A DNA stretch of 64,000 bases, from NCBI RefSeq assembly GCF_001375555.1, contig NZ_CTDZ01000009.1, forward strand, positions 3,341,758 through 3,405,757. Reading direction: 5' to 3'. The translations under genes were made by a program, and so were the position numbers. Below the pieces are notes generated by a model. That model did not search any database and was not told the origin of the DNA. It was given only the letters and a program-made list of their open reading frames with translations. The first letter of the stretch is position 1. Each line of letters begins with the position of its first letter. Shown here piece after piece: positions 8,776-17,810 of this stretch. This stretch comes from Numidum massiliense. GTDB lineage: Bacteria > Bacillota > Bacilli > Thermoactinomycetales > Novibacillaceae.

Positions 8776-8947
8776 GTTGACACCCCCATCGGTTAGTTCG
8801 TACTTTTATTATAGGGGGTGTATGTTACAGTATCTTTACAGGGACGTTAAAACACATTAAGGAGTCGTTAACAGTACGTGAAGGATGCGTTAGGCCGAGC
8901 ACGTTATAACGAGGAGCTCGGGACACCTTTATAAAAGTACTGACGAT

Positions 8948-9583
8948 TTACACCGGGACGTCGACGTAGTCGCGGTGACTGACGACGTAGCTCACTTGTC
9001 GCTGCGGCCACTTGTCGAAATAGGCGCGCAGTTCCGCTTCGCGCTCTAGGGCGACCGAGACGGTAACGGTGACGTGCGCCGTAAACGAGCGGTCGTGCAG
9101 TAGGCTGCGCGCGGTTAACGGCTGCTCGATGCGGCTCCAAGTCGCGTAATCGATGGTCGCAACGAAGAACGCGTGCTCTTCTTTACGCACGAGTTGCGCT
9201 TGCTCGATGCCAGCCGCCGTCGCCCGCGTGTAGGCGCGTACTAACCCGCCCGCACCGAGTTTGATGCCGCCGAAGTAGCGCGTCACGACGACAGCTGTAT
9301 CTGTCAGTTCATTTTTTTTAATCGTTTCTAAGATCGGGACGCCAGCGGTGCCACTCGGTTCCCCGTCGTCACTCGCTTTTTGGATGTGTGCGCGACGGCC
9401 GAGCACGTAGGCGTAACAGTTGTGGGTCGCATCCCAATACTTTTTTTGCGTTTGGCGGACGATCTCCTTCGCTACTTCTTCATTTTCTTCCGCACCGTCG
9501 AGCGGGAACACCTGGGCGATGAAACGCGACTTTTCAATCGTAATTTCTGCCTGGGTACCTTTCATAACCGTAAGGTAGGACAA
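8948..9583 (-). CDS. YvyE/IMPACT (UPF0029) family protein
   Basis: Conserved cytoplasmic protein of the IMPACT/YigZ family; B. subtilis YvyE is the homologue and lies in the same neighbourhood. The family signature is present as TDTAVVVTRYFGGIKLGAG followed by LVRAYTRA, and the preceding ASDDGEPSGTAG is also conserved. The C-terminal ferredoxin-like half is present. I chose the TTG start at 9583-9581 because AAGGGAGA precedes it, giving 211 residues, near the family's 210-217; the longer frame beginning at 9709 would add an unlikely N-terminus. Biochemical function is not established; the eukaryotic relative affects translation control through Gcn2. The upstream neighbour on the same strand is an LCP gene, as in B. 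subtilis. Confidence 0.9.
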   Translation of the reverse strand: MSYLTVMKGTQAEITIEKSRFIAQVFPLDGAEENEEVAKEIVRQTQKKYWDATHNCYAYVLGRRAHIQKASDDGEPSGTAGVPILETIKKNELTDTAVVVTRYFGGIKLGAGGLVRAYTRATAAGIEQAQLVRKEEHAFFVATIDYATWSRIEQPLTARSLLHDRSFTAHVTVTVSVALEREAELRAYFDKWPQRQVSYVVSHRDYVDVPV

Positions 9584-9761
9584 TGGCTTCTCCCTTTCAA
9601 TCGATCTAAATATTATGGTGTCGCAAGAGGCGGCGCTTGTCAAATACGCGCTAAAAAAATGAGGAGGCAAGCGGCTAACGCCCTGCCCCCCCTCACGGCA
9701 CCTTTTCACCGTATCACAAGCTCGCTCACATTCAACTTGTGGGGTACGGTGTGTGCTCGTC

Positions 9762-10865
9762 TTATTGCCCCGCTTCTGTTTGCGCCTCCGTGTCCGCCGA
9801 TTCCGGCTCTAAATCCCCGCTGCCTGTACCTTCCGTAGCCTCTGCACCGTTTTGGTCACCCGTCGTCGTGTGCATGATCGGTGGTAATTCCAGGTGTTTG
9901 CGCAATAAATTTCCGACGCGTTCGGCCTCGCCGTCATTAAGCACATAATAGTAAACACCGTCGTTTAAGTCTTTCCCTTTCAAGGTGAGGGTTTCAATGT
10001 CCTTACCCGAGATCCCGCTAATTAATCCTTGAAACTCGAGTAACTGGTTCGCCGAGACGTTCATTTTCACATTCTGGCCAAGCGCATCGACTAAATCGTC
10101 AATTTTCGTGACGTTAGAGAAGTCTTTGCCCTTCGTTATGAGCTTCGTCAACACTTCGCGCTGCCGCTCGTTACGGCCTAAATCGTCCCCGAACTCTTTA
10201 CGCATGCGCACATACGCAAGGGCATCTTCACCGTCTAGGTGGGCCGGGCCTTTTTTGAAATAGCGCCACGGTTCGCCGTCGAACGCCTTGGAGCGGAAGT
10301 CCCGCGGCACGTTCACATCGACGCCGCCGAGTGTGTCCACGATATCGACAAAACCGTGAAAATTGACATCGACATAGTTGTCGATCGGGATGTTCAATAA
10401 CCTTTCAACTGTTTTTACCGTGCTCTCAATGCCAGTTCCTTCTTCTTCTGATTCCGCGAGCGAATACGAGTGGTTAATTTTGTCCTCCACATTAAAGGTT
10501 GGAATATACGTTAACGTGTCGCGCGGAATGCTCAAGAGCTTCATTGACTTATCTTTCGGGTTCACTGTGGCGACCATTAACACGTCTGGGCGACCGACGT
10601 CTTCTTCGTCGGAACGTTTATCGATGCCCATAATGAGAAAGGCACGTGGATCGTCGTTCGCAATCGCCGTTTCACGTAGCTCCGATTTGTCGCCGCGGCC
10701 GAGTTGATGGAAAGTTTTGTCAAACTTATTATATAGCTGCCAAAAGTACAGTCCACCCCCGGCGACGAGACAGGCGATGAGCAGCAACGAAATGCGCAGC
10801 ACCCAGTTGCGCTTTTTACGCTTCGTTTCGAGCCGATCGTTGCGACTCTCGTTGATCTTCTCCAT
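9762..10865 (-). CDS. LytR-CpsA-Psr (LCP) family glycopolymer ligase
   Basis: Membrane-anchored transferase that attaches lipid-linked wall polymers to peptidoglycan. A basic cytoplasmic N-terminus (about 25 residues) leads into one helix (RISLLLIACLVAGGGLYFW) and an extracellular LCP domain with FLIMGIDKRSDEEDVGRPD, LLSIPRDT, DKINHSY, LGGVDVNVP and YVRMR, the conserved acidic and arginine positions of the TagTUV proteins. The C-terminus is an acidic low-complexity tail (from about residue 335). The ATG at 10865 follows GTGAGG. A second LCP gene lies upstream on the same strand, so the organism has at least two with possibly different polymers or overlapping roles, as B. subtilis has three. 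Confidence 0.93.
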   Translation of the reverse strand: MEKINESRNDRLETKRKKRNWVLRISLLLIACLVAGGGLYFWQLYNKFDKTFHQLGRGDKSELRETAIANDDPRAFLIMGIDKRSDEEDVGRPDVLMVATVNPKDKSMKLLSIPRDTLTYIPTFNVEDKINHSYSLAESEEEGTGIESTVKTVERLLNIPIDNYVDVNFHGFVDIVDTLGGVDVNVPRDFRSKAFDGEPWRYFKKGPAHLDGEDALAYVRMRKEFGDDLGRNERQREVLTKLITKGKDFSNVTKIDDLVDALGQNVKMNVSANQLLEFQGLISGISGKDIETLTLKGKDLNDGVYYYVLNDGEAERVGNLLRKHLELPPIMHTTTGDQNGAEATEGTGSGDLEPESADTEAQTEAGQ

Positions 10866-10981
10866 ATTAACCTCACTTCATTTCTTTTAGAAAAATTTTC
10901 ATACTAGCATGTGACCGAAACATTCTGTCGCTTTTCTATGAACGTACCACATATTATTTTTGTTAGAAATTAGTTTACCCT

Positions 10982-11010
10982 ATCATAATGCTTCTTTTGG
11001 ATTTCGGCAA
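10982..11010 (-). promoter_or_regulatory. Possible sigma-A promoter for the first LCP gene
   Basis: Read on the minus strand, TTGCCG (11010-11005) and TATGAT (10987-10982) are separated by 17 bases, about 117 bases upstream of the LCP gene at 10865. Only partial matches to consensus. Confidence 0.35.
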
Positions 11011-11125
11011 CAGGGTAGTAGGTGAAAAAACGACAAAATATGACAAAAACGCCGCGCATTGATAGCGCTTACTTGCTAAAAGTGGTGTTCAACTCCCCTC
11101 CAACGAACCGATCTGACGAACCTAC

Positions 11126-12103
11126 TTATTGTAACTGCAGATGCGCGTGTAATGTTTCGACAATGTTTTTTTTACTCGTTTCGTCGGCGACAAAATAATA
11201 CGCATCCGACCATTCATCGCGTCCACTTAGTTGCAACGATTCAATGTTGTCGTTACCGACCTGACCGTACAAACGGTGTAGTTGAAATATTTGCCACGGA
11301 GTTAAGTCGGTTTTTACATTTTGGCCAAAAACAGTCAAGATCTCGGTTATGTTGGCGAGTGTCGACCATTTCGAGGCGCGTGCGACTAAGGAGCGGACGA
11401 CTTGTTGCTGCCTGCGATGGCGGTCAAAGTCGGAACTGTTTGTCCGTTCGCGGACATAGTACAGCGCGGCTTTGCCGTTTAGTTGCATCGAGCCTCGTTT
11501 ATAGTGATAGCCGTGTGAAGCAAAGCTGTCTTTGACGTGGACATCGACCCCCCCGAATAAGTCGACAATTTGCGTGAAACCTTTCATATTGACACTAACT
11601 GTGTAGTTGACAGGGATGCCGAGAAACTGTTCGACTGTTTTTTTAGTCGAGGAGATCCCGTTGCCACGGGAGTATGCGTGATTGATTTTGTCATATGCGT
11701 CTCCCGAAACGTCTGCGAGCACTGTTTTCGTGTCGCGTGGGATGTTGAGCATTTTAATGGAGCGGTCTCTTGGATTTACAGTAAACACCATAATCGTATC
11801 CGTCCGTCCACTGTCCTTAAGTCGCTCGTCAATGCCGACGACGAGTATACTGAGCGGTTGCTTGCTAAGGCGTTTGCGTGGGTGTGCGCGGTCGCTAAGA
11901 GGTTCGTCCATATACTCGCCTTTATCGCGGTATCGCTGCGGCGACTGCTCCGGTTCTGATTTTATGTGGCGTCCTGAAGCGCCGCCAGACGGTTGTTGCT
12001 GCTCTCCCGTGAATACGGCTGTTAGCGCGAACGCTAGTAGCAGGCTAAGGCAAGTTAGGGTGAAAAGTAATATGCGCGATCGTGTGCTCCTCGATTTGGA
12101 CAT
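11126..12103 (-). CDS. LytR-CpsA-Psr (LCP) family glycopolymer ligase, second copy
   Basis: A second LCP transferase, 325 residues. It has a short basic N-terminus, one membrane helix (about residues 10-28, ILLFTLTCLSLLLAFAL), a linker rich in Gln, Ser and Glu, and the LCP domain with ILVVGIDERLKDSGRTD, MLNIPRDTK, DKINHAYSRG, FGGVDVHV and YYVRERT. These are the residues that bind the polyprenyl pyrophosphate head group and metal in the family. The ATG at 12103 is preceded by GGAG. The downstream LCP gene at 9762-10865 is 260 bases away with its own possible promoter, so they need not form an operon. The sequence differs clearly from the other copy, so this is an old duplication. Confidence 0.93.
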   Translation of the reverse strand: MSKSRSTRSRILLFTLTCLSLLLAFALTAVFTGEQQQPSGGASGRHIKSEPEQSPQRYRDKGEYMDEPLSDRAHPRKRLSKQPLSILVVGIDERLKDSGRTDTIMVFTVNPRDRSIKMLNIPRDTKTVLADVSGDAYDKINHAYSRGNGISSTKKTVEQFLGIPVNYTVSVNMKGFTQIVDLFGGVDVHVKDSFASHGYHYKRGSMQLNGKAALYYVRERTNSSDFDRHRRQQQVVRSLVARASKWSTLANITEILTVFGQNVKTDLTPWQIFQLHRLYGQVGNDNIESLQLSGRDEWSDAYYFVADETSKKNIVETLHAHLQLQ

Positions 12104-12130
12104 GTCACTGACTCCAGCTGAATAGTTATT

Positions 12131-12159
12131 ATTATAGTATGCACAAACGGCGCCAGCAA
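12131..12159 (-). promoter_or_regulatory. Probable sigma-A promoter for the second LCP gene
   Basis: On the minus strand TTGCTG (12159-12154) and TATAAT (12136-12131) are spaced by 17 bases and lie about 28 bases upstream of the ATG at 12103. Confidence 0.5.
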
Positions 12160-12230
12160 ATGCGCACTATTTCCCTCAAGTAAACGTGTGTAAGTGTGAA
12201 TAAGCGAGCACGGGCGAAAATGAGAGTGAA

Positions 12231-12249
12231 AAAAACTGTCACAGTTTTT
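12231..12249. promoter_or_regulatory. Palindrome between divergent LCP and subtilase genes
   Basis: AAAAACTG and CAGTTTTT form a perfect 8-bp inverted repeat around TCA. It lies in the divergent intergenic region, upstream of both genes, so an operator is more plausible than a terminator. No known regulator consensus was matched. Confidence 0.35.
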
Positions 12250-12326
12250 GTTGCCAATTTGATAGCGTGATATTCGCTTGTCGTGATAAACTAAGGAATA
12301 GTACGTACAGGAGGCGAGAGGCCGTT

Positions 12327-14774
12327 ATGTTTAAGCAACTGATGAGTGTCTTTGTCATTGCGTTACTCCTGCTGCCAGTCGCCTGCCAACCAGCTTCGGA
12401 GAATAAGCAACAAACGAATACTAAAGAAGAGGCGGAGACGAAAGAATGGGTTGTGAAGTGGAAGGCGCAGCCGAAGGGCGAGTTCCTTAGGACGGTTGAC
12501 GTGTTGCGGCAAAACGACACTGACAACACGATGCTCGTTAAGGTGAAGCCAGATGTCGATGAGGAGAAGTGGCTCGTCGAGTGGCAATTAGACGATCAAA
12601 TCGAGTACATTCAACCGAACTTCGACTATAAACTAAACAACGAACCTGTTCTAGGGGAGGCTGCTCAATGGGAGCCTCCTCGCGACTATTTTTTACAGAT
12701 GACGAAAGTATTTGAAGCGCTCCCACGGTTTAAGCCACAGCGGGATGTCACGATTGCAGTGATCGATACGGGGGTCGACACGAACCACCCGTTAATTGCA
12801 CCACATCTCGTGAAACAGACGAATGTGTTATCTCCTGGTGAGGGAGCAGACGATATAACTGAAGACGACGTGCTTTACCCGGAGGAGCGGGGCAAAACGG
12901 CGCAAGAAATCGAACAGATGTATAACGACAATGAAGATTACGGCGGCTACGACGATTATTTATCGCGCACCGGGGCAGTCGGACACGGGACGAGCGTCAT
13001 CGGCGTCCTCTTGCAAACGCTCGGGTTAATTGACGGCGACCAACCAGTTGCTCCGACGAAACATTCGGCCAAGATTATGCCGGTTAAAGTGATGGGTTAT
13101 CGGGATGGGGTCAAAGAAGGCGGCTCGGATTTCGATATGGCGGAAGCGATTCGCCTGGCCGTCAACCGTGGCGCAGACATCATTTCGCTGTCGCTCGGTG
13201 ATTGGGCTTATTCCAAAAACGCCCGCGACGCGGTAGCATACGCCGAACAGTCGGGGGTGCTCGTTACCGCAGCCGCGGGCAACCGGCAAGGGAGCATTAA
13301 CGAGCCGATTTTTTATCCGGCCGCTTTTCCGACCGTGCTCGCCGTCGGCGGCGTGACGACAGCTGGCGTGTACGATCCATACTCAAACCGCGGGCCGGGA
13401 ATCGATCTCGTCGCTCCGGACGAGATGATTTGGACGACGAACGTCGGTGGGGGCTTTCGCTATATCGACGGCAATTCGTTCGCTACGCCGCAAGTGGCAG
13501 CTGCTGCGGCCGTCGTCATGCAGCACGATCCAGCGATGTCTCCGGAGCGGGTGCGCAATTTTCTGCGGCAGACGGCTGACAGTTACGAAGACGGTTGGAG
13601 CGAACAGACTGGTTACGGGCGGTTGAATATGGCTCGCCTATTGACGGAACTGCCGAAGGCGACTATTTTTTCAGCTAACGACAGCCAGGAGCGTGCGGCG
13701 CGCGTGTCGGTCGACAGCGCGTTTGCTTCCGTGTTGCGCAAAGGAGCCACCGAAGAGTGGTTTAAGTTCGACGTGCCAAAAATCGGAACGGACATTAACT
13801 ACCACCTTAAAATACACGTGAAGTTGCCGCGGGCGTTGGAAAAAGGGGTGGAGATGCGTGTCAAGCGACCCGGGAAAGGCGGGTTCGTCACGTACAACTT
13901 AACAGAGAGCGACGACGTGTTCGTCACGGTCGATCCAGGAGAGGTGTACCTCAGCTTCCGCTTTGCGGAGGACGAGCCCAGTCCATACGTCAGTTACAAC
14001 GTGGAGACAAAAATCATGCCTGCACCCGACGCGTATGCGGATAACGATCACCCGTGGAACGCTTATGAATTAGATCCGTTAAATGACAGTTTGATCGAAG
14101 GGACGTTCCACAAAGAAGGCGTGCACAATTGGTTTCGCGTGAAAACGCCAGAGGCGGGTAACTTGACGGTTAAACTGTACGCGAGCAGTCCACGCATTAA
14201 CCCGGTCCTCTTTATCCAACAGCTCGGCGGGACGTACGGTGTGTTGCTAGACGAAGGTAGCCCTCTCGCTGGGGAGGAGCGGACAATCCGCGCCGAAGCA
14301 GGCGGCGTTTACTATATACGCGTCAGCGACGGCAATATGAGCTCGTCGATGGGGAAGTACGATTTGCTGATCAATTACGAACCGCTCGTGGCAGACAGCA
14401 ACGAGCCGAGCAACTCTTCCGAGCAGGCACTTCATTTACCTAACGGCACGGCTGTGAATGCGTCACTGTCGGGCTCCGTCGATTACGATTGGTACAAGTT
14501 CCAGCTTACGGAAGAAAGTGAGGTCACGTTAACGACGACGATCGTCGAGAACGATGCGCCGCTGGAACTTGTTTTGTACAACGACAAACTGACTGCGGTT
14601 GCGAACAAGTCGATGGATCCGCGCAGCGGTGAACTGAAGTGGACGGAAAAACTGTCTGCGGGCAAGTACTTCGTCCGTGTACGGCGTTTGTCGGGTACCG
14701 AGACGACCGCTTATCAAATGGGTGCGTCGGGTGCACATTTGCGCGCTCCCGATCAATCGCTGTCAGGCGAATAG
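12327..14774 (+). CDS. S8 family subtilisin-like protease, lipoprotein, with C-terminal pre-peptidase-type domains
   Basis: Secreted serine protease. The N-terminus is a lipoprotein signal (MFKQLMSVFVIALLLLPVAC) with lipobox Cys at residue 20, so it is probably anchored to the outer face of the membrane. A prodomain-like region (about 35-115) precedes the catalytic domain, whose triad is D147 (in VIDTGVD), H220 (in GHGTS) and S384 (in GNSFATPQVA). Beyond about residue 450 come beta-rich domains resembling bacterial pre-peptidase C-terminal (PPC) domains, at least one clear near 700-800 (DYDWYKFQL, YFVRVRR). I chose the ATG at 12327, 11 bases after CAGGAGGCG. At 815 residues it is long for a subtilisin but normal for multidomain members. 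Its substrate is unknown. Confidence 0.9.
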   Translation: MFKQLMSVFVIALLLLPVACQPASENKQQTNTKEEAETKEWVVKWKAQPKGEFLRTVDVLRQNDTDNTMLVKVKPDVDEEKWLVEWQLDDQIEYIQPNFDYKLNNEPVLGEAAQWEPPRDYFLQMTKVFEALPRFKPQRDVTIAVIDTGVDTNHPLIAPHLVKQTNVLSPGEGADDITEDDVLYPEERGKTAQEIEQMYNDNEDYGGYDDYLSRTGAVGHGTSVIGVLLQTLGLIDGDQPVAPTKHSAKIMPVKVMGYRDGVKEGGSDFDMAEAIRLAVNRGADIISLSLGDWAYSKNARDAVAYAEQSGVLVTAAAGNRQGSINEPIFYPAAFPTVLAVGGVTTAGVYDPYSNRGPGIDLVAPDEMIWTTNVGGGFRYIDGNSFATPQVAAAAAVVMQHDPAMSPERVRNFLRQTADSYEDGWSEQTGYGRLNMARLLTELPKATIFSANDSQERAARVSVDSAFASVLRKGATEEWFKFDVPKIGTDINYHLKIHVKLPRALEKGVEMRVKRPGKGGFVTYNLTESDDVFVTVDPGEVYLSFRFAEDEPSPYVSYNVETKIMPAPDAYADNDHPWNAYELDPLNDSLIEGTFHKEGVHNWFRVKTPEAGNLTVKLYASSPRINPVLFIQQLGGTYGVLLDEGSPLAGEERTIRAEAGGVYYIRVSDGNMSSSMGKYDLLINYEPLVADSNEPSNSSEQALHLPNGTAVNASLSGSVDYDWYKFQLTEESEVTLTTTIVENDAPLELVLYNDKLTAVANKSMDPRSGELKWTEKLSAGKYFVRVRRLSGTETTAYQMGASGAHLRAPDQSLSGE

Positions 14775-14799
14775 GTAAAACTGTGCGTTCTAGCCGACA

Positions 14800-14829
14800 T
14801 TGACAGTTGACAACGCGTTGCGCTAATAT
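14800..14829 (+). promoter_or_regulatory. Strong sigma-A promoter for metK
   Basis: TTGACA at 14800-14805 and TAATAT at 14824-14829 are separated by 18 bases, and the metK ATG follows at 14871. The leader is about 35 bases, so no S-box riboswitch can fit between promoter and gene. Confidence 0.7.
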
Positions 14830-14870
14830 TAAACTTCGAGGGTAGTTTTTAACGATGCGGAGGAATAGGA

Positions 14871-16263
14871 ATGGTAGATAAACGAGGGAGACGCTTGTTT
14901 ACGTCCGAATCGGTGACGGAGGGTCATCCTGATAAAATTTGTGATCAAATCTCGGACGCTGTGCTCGATGCGATATTGAAGCAAGATCCGGAGGCGAGAG
15001 TCGCTTGTGAAACAGCGATTACGACAGGGCTCGTCCTCGTTGCCGGTGAAATAACGACGACGTGTTACGTCGATATTCCGAAAATCGTGCGCAAGACGAT
15101 CGCCGATATCGGCTATACGCGGGCAAAGTACGGTTTCGACGCAAGTACGTGTGCCGTATTAACGTCGATCGACGAACAGTCGCCAGAAATTGCCGCTGGC
15201 GTCGATGTCGCCTATGAAGGGCGGGGAGCAGATACGGCGGGCCAAACCGGAGAAAGCCCCCGCCGCGCGGGGGGACAAAGACTAATGTTTTGCTTTTTGG
15301 TCTATGGAACAGAAGAAATAGTTGCTCTCCCCAATTCCTTTTGCCCTCAGTTTTCCCGCCCATTGCGTGTAGTTCGATGTCGCCTATGAAGGGCGGGGAG
15401 CAGATACGCGGGGCCAAGCCGAAGAAGCCGCTCTCGGCGCGGGGGATCAAGGCTTAATGTTTGGCTATGCGTGTAATGAGACAGAAGAATTGATGCCTCT
15501 ACCGATTTCCTTGGCGCATCAGTTAGCCCGCCGTTTGAGTGAAGTGCGCCGCGACGGCACGCTACCTTACTTACGGCCTGACGGCAAAACGCAAGTGACC
15601 GTCGAGTACGACGGCGATCAGCCACTGCGCGTCGACACGGTCGTCGTCTCTACCCAACACGCCGACGATGTGACGCTCAAACAAATTACGCGGGATATGA
15701 AGCAGCACGTTATTAACGCCATTATTCCGTCCCACTGGATGGATGAAAAAACGAAATATTTCATTAACCCGTCCGGACGGTTCGTCATTGGTGGACCGCA
15801 CGGGGATGCTGGTTTAACCGGAAGGAAAATAATAGTCGATACGTACGGCGGTTACGCGCGTCACGGGGGCGGCGCTTTTTCCGGTAAGGACCCGACGAAA
15901 GTGGATCGCTCCGGCGCGTACGCCGCGCGCTATGTCGCCAAAAATATCGTCGCAGCTCGTTTGGCGGAGCGCTGCGAGGTGCAGTTAGCTTATGCGATCG
16001 GTGTGGCCCAGCCCGTTTCGATTAGCGTCGATACGTTTGGAACGGGCAAGGTGCCTGAGCACGTGTTAGTTAAGCTTATTCGTAAGTACTTTGACTTGCG
16101 CCCAAACGGTATCATAAATATGTTAAACTTAAAGCAACCGTTGTATCAGGGGACTGCCGCTTACGGCCATTTCGGGCGCACGGATCTCGATTTGCCTTGG
16201 GAGCGGATTGATGTCGCTGAAGCGCTGCAAAAAGACGCGAACACTTTAACGAATGAAGAGTAG
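14871..16263 (+). pseudogene. metK: S-adenosylmethionine synthetase, interrupted by a 172-bp tandem duplication
   Basis: Would make S-adenosylmethionine from methionine and ATP. The first part (14871-15201) has [20 protein letters not shown] and normal family sequence to the GVDV motif; from 15374 the frame resumes with [20 protein letters not shown], through [13 protein letters not shown] and [12 protein letters not shown] to the end. Between them, 172 bases starting at 15202 duplicate the following segment imperfectly and break the frame, so the sequence as given yields a 172-residue fragment ending at 15389. Removing 15202-15373 restores one frame of 1221 bases coding for 406 residues, the expected size. 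Since metK is normally essential and single-copy, an assembly or sequencing fault is the leading explanation; a second intact copy elsewhere is the alternative. A good ribosome binding site (GGAGGAAT) precedes the ATG. Confidence 0.9.
15202..15545 (+). repeat. Imperfect 172-bp tandem duplication inside metK
   Basis: Copies begin at 15202 and 15374. The first 34 bases are identical, then the first copy diverges with scattered substitutions, homopolymer length changes and small indels, while the second copy matches MetK codon by codon. Confidence 0.85.
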
Positions 16264-16432
16264 ACGTCAAACATATAACCGCAGTTGCGACACTTACAGA
16301 AGAACAGCTGCTATATGACACACACATAAAAATGGTAGTTTTAACAAATAAGGCGTATATAGGCAACCCTTTCGTACACAGTTTACGTTGATATAGTAGG
16401 GTGAGAAAAAAAGCCTTATGGGGGATTTCATC

Positions 16433-17722
16433 GTGAAAATAAATAAGCAATACGTTGTGGAGGACGGGCCGCAAAACCGCCTGTTGCTCGCGCTGTTACT
16501 ATGTACTGTCATGTCACCGATTCTACCGGGCATATGCTTGGCTGCCATCGCTGGATTAGCCCTATGGAAGTACCGCTGGTCGCTGTGCGATCGGGACCTT
16601 GTCTCAATTGCGCTACTCGGACTCGCCGGGGTCGCCGTCATTGCAACCATCGTACAGCAGACGATGTGGGGATTTGTGTCCATCCTTGCGTTTCTCATTT
16701 ACTTTGCTGTTTACGGGTGGATGAAGCGAGAAGTGACTGTGCGCGACTTTGACCGGGGGCTTACGTTTGCCAGTGTGGCCGGAGTCGGCATCATCGTCGT
16801 TATGCTCATTGAACAATGGGGCGGTTTTGCTTTCATGCCGGATGCAGTGGGGTACTTTTTCGGGTTAGACTCGTGGAAACCGACCGAGTCGCTTAGAAGT
16901 ACGGGTACGTCAGGGAACGCCAACTTGGCTGCTTCGCTGTTAGTTGCATTAGCGCTCGTCGCTTTTTACAAGTTGCTTAGCCCAGGGCAGACCGTCCAGG
17001 CGAAGATATTATGGACGGGTGTCGCAGGTTCTTATTTAGTCGGGATTGCGCTTACGGAAACGCGCATGGCGTGGATTGCACTCAGCTTTGGACTCGCGGT
17101 GCAGTTCGTGTTCGTATACGGCGAACGGGTACGGCGCGAAATGAAGCGCCTGCACGTTTCACACTACGTCGTCGGGCTCATCGCTTGCGGCATCTTTTTG
17201 GCCGCGAACGCCGATTTATTGCCGCGGCATGATAGTCTCGGCTCCGACATGCTACTACGCTTTGAAATTTGGGAGCGCGCGTTACGCATATTTAATGACA
17301 ATTGGTTAGTCGGCGTACTGCCCCTTCACTTTGGCGAAGTATTTTTACACGAATTCGGCGTTTACGAATTTCACGCGCACAATATGTTTATCGGGATTGC
17401 CGTCGATTTTGGTATAGTCGGGTTTTGTCTGTTCATGTTGTTGTTCGTCTCGGCAGTCGTACGCGGTATTCAATGGTTCGCTATGGCGGACAATGCGCGC
17501 GATAAAGGTTTAGCCATCGTCTTATTGTCAATCGTCGCCTCCTATGTGGGGCAAGGGTTTGCCGACTACACGATCCTCGTGCCGCAAACCGGGTGGCTGT
17601 TTATAACGTCGCTTGCTTTCATGCACATTCGCTGGCTGCAACTCGCACCGCATAAACAAGCGAAAGCAGCGAAGCGCAAAATGGCGCACGTCGCCCAAGC
17701 CTTTCATTTAATCCCCAAATAA
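16433..17722 (+). CDS. O-antigen ligase/polymerase-like multispanning membrane protein
   Basis: Polytopic membrane protein of the O-antigen ligase (WaaL/Wzy-like) superfamily. It has about ten to twelve hydrophobic segments and a larger outer loop before residue 330 that includes IFNDNWLVGVLPLHFGEVFL and EFHAHNMFIGIAVDFGIVGF; the AHNxxI/L pattern close to the last helices is typical of these proteins. Such enzymes join glycans to lipid or wall acceptors or polymerise repeat units. I chose the GTG at 16433, eight bases after TGGGGGA, over an ATG at 16418 that lacks a ribosome binding site, giving 429 residues. It stands alone between metK and a terminator; a link to the surface-polymer genes at the start of the window is plausible but not shown. 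Confidence 0.8.
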   Translation: MKINKQYVVEDGPQNRLLLALLLCTVMSPILPGICLAAIAGLALWKYRWSLCDRDLVSIALLGLAGVAVIATIVQQTMWGFVSILAFLIYFAVYGWMKREVTVRDFDRGLTFASVAGVGIIVVMLIEQWGGFAFMPDAVGYFFGLDSWKPTESLRSTGTSGNANLAASLLVALALVAFYKLLSPGQTVQAKILWTGVAGSYLVGIALTETRMAWIALSFGLAVQFVFVYGERVRREMKRLHVSHYVVGLIACGIFLAANADLLPRHDSLGSDMLLRFEIWERALRIFNDNWLVGVLPLHFGEVFLHEFGVYEFHAHNMFIGIAVDFGIVGFCLFMLLFVSAVVRGIQWFAMADNARDKGLAIVLLSIVASYVGQGFADYTILVPQTGWLFITSLAFMHIRWLQLAPHKQAKAAKRKMAHVAQAFHLIPK

Positions 17723-17737
17723 GTGGGGGTTTTTTTA
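17713..17737 (+). terminator. Rho-independent terminator
   Basis: CCCCA and TGGGG pair around a short loop and are followed by seven T. The stem overlaps the last codons of the O-antigen ligase-like gene. Confidence 0.85.
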
Positions 17738-17768
17738 TGGAAAATACTAGTTTTTTGTCAGACACTCG

Positions 17769-17805
17769 CCCCTCCTGCTTTGCATACAATGCAGAAAAGG
17801 AGGGG
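17769..17805 (+). promoter_or_regulatory. Hairpin that can bury the ribosome binding site of the next gene
   Basis: CCCCTCCT (17769-17776) is the exact complement of the Shine-Dalgarno AGGAGGGG (17798-17805), and a nested TGCAT/ATGCA pair (17781-17785 with 17789-17793) stacks between them. The gene starts at 17811. In the folded form ribosome access would be blocked. Confidence 0.5.
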
Positions 17806-17810
17806 GTAAG

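Noticed and set aside
14775-14870. S-box (SAM) riboswitch ahead of metK
   Set aside because: The promoter leaves a leader of about 35 bases, too short for the aptamer, and no S-box motifs are present.
15202-15373. metK insertion as an insertion sequence or intron
   Set aside because: No terminal inverted repeats, transposase or intron features; the segment is a copy of the adjacent coding sequence.
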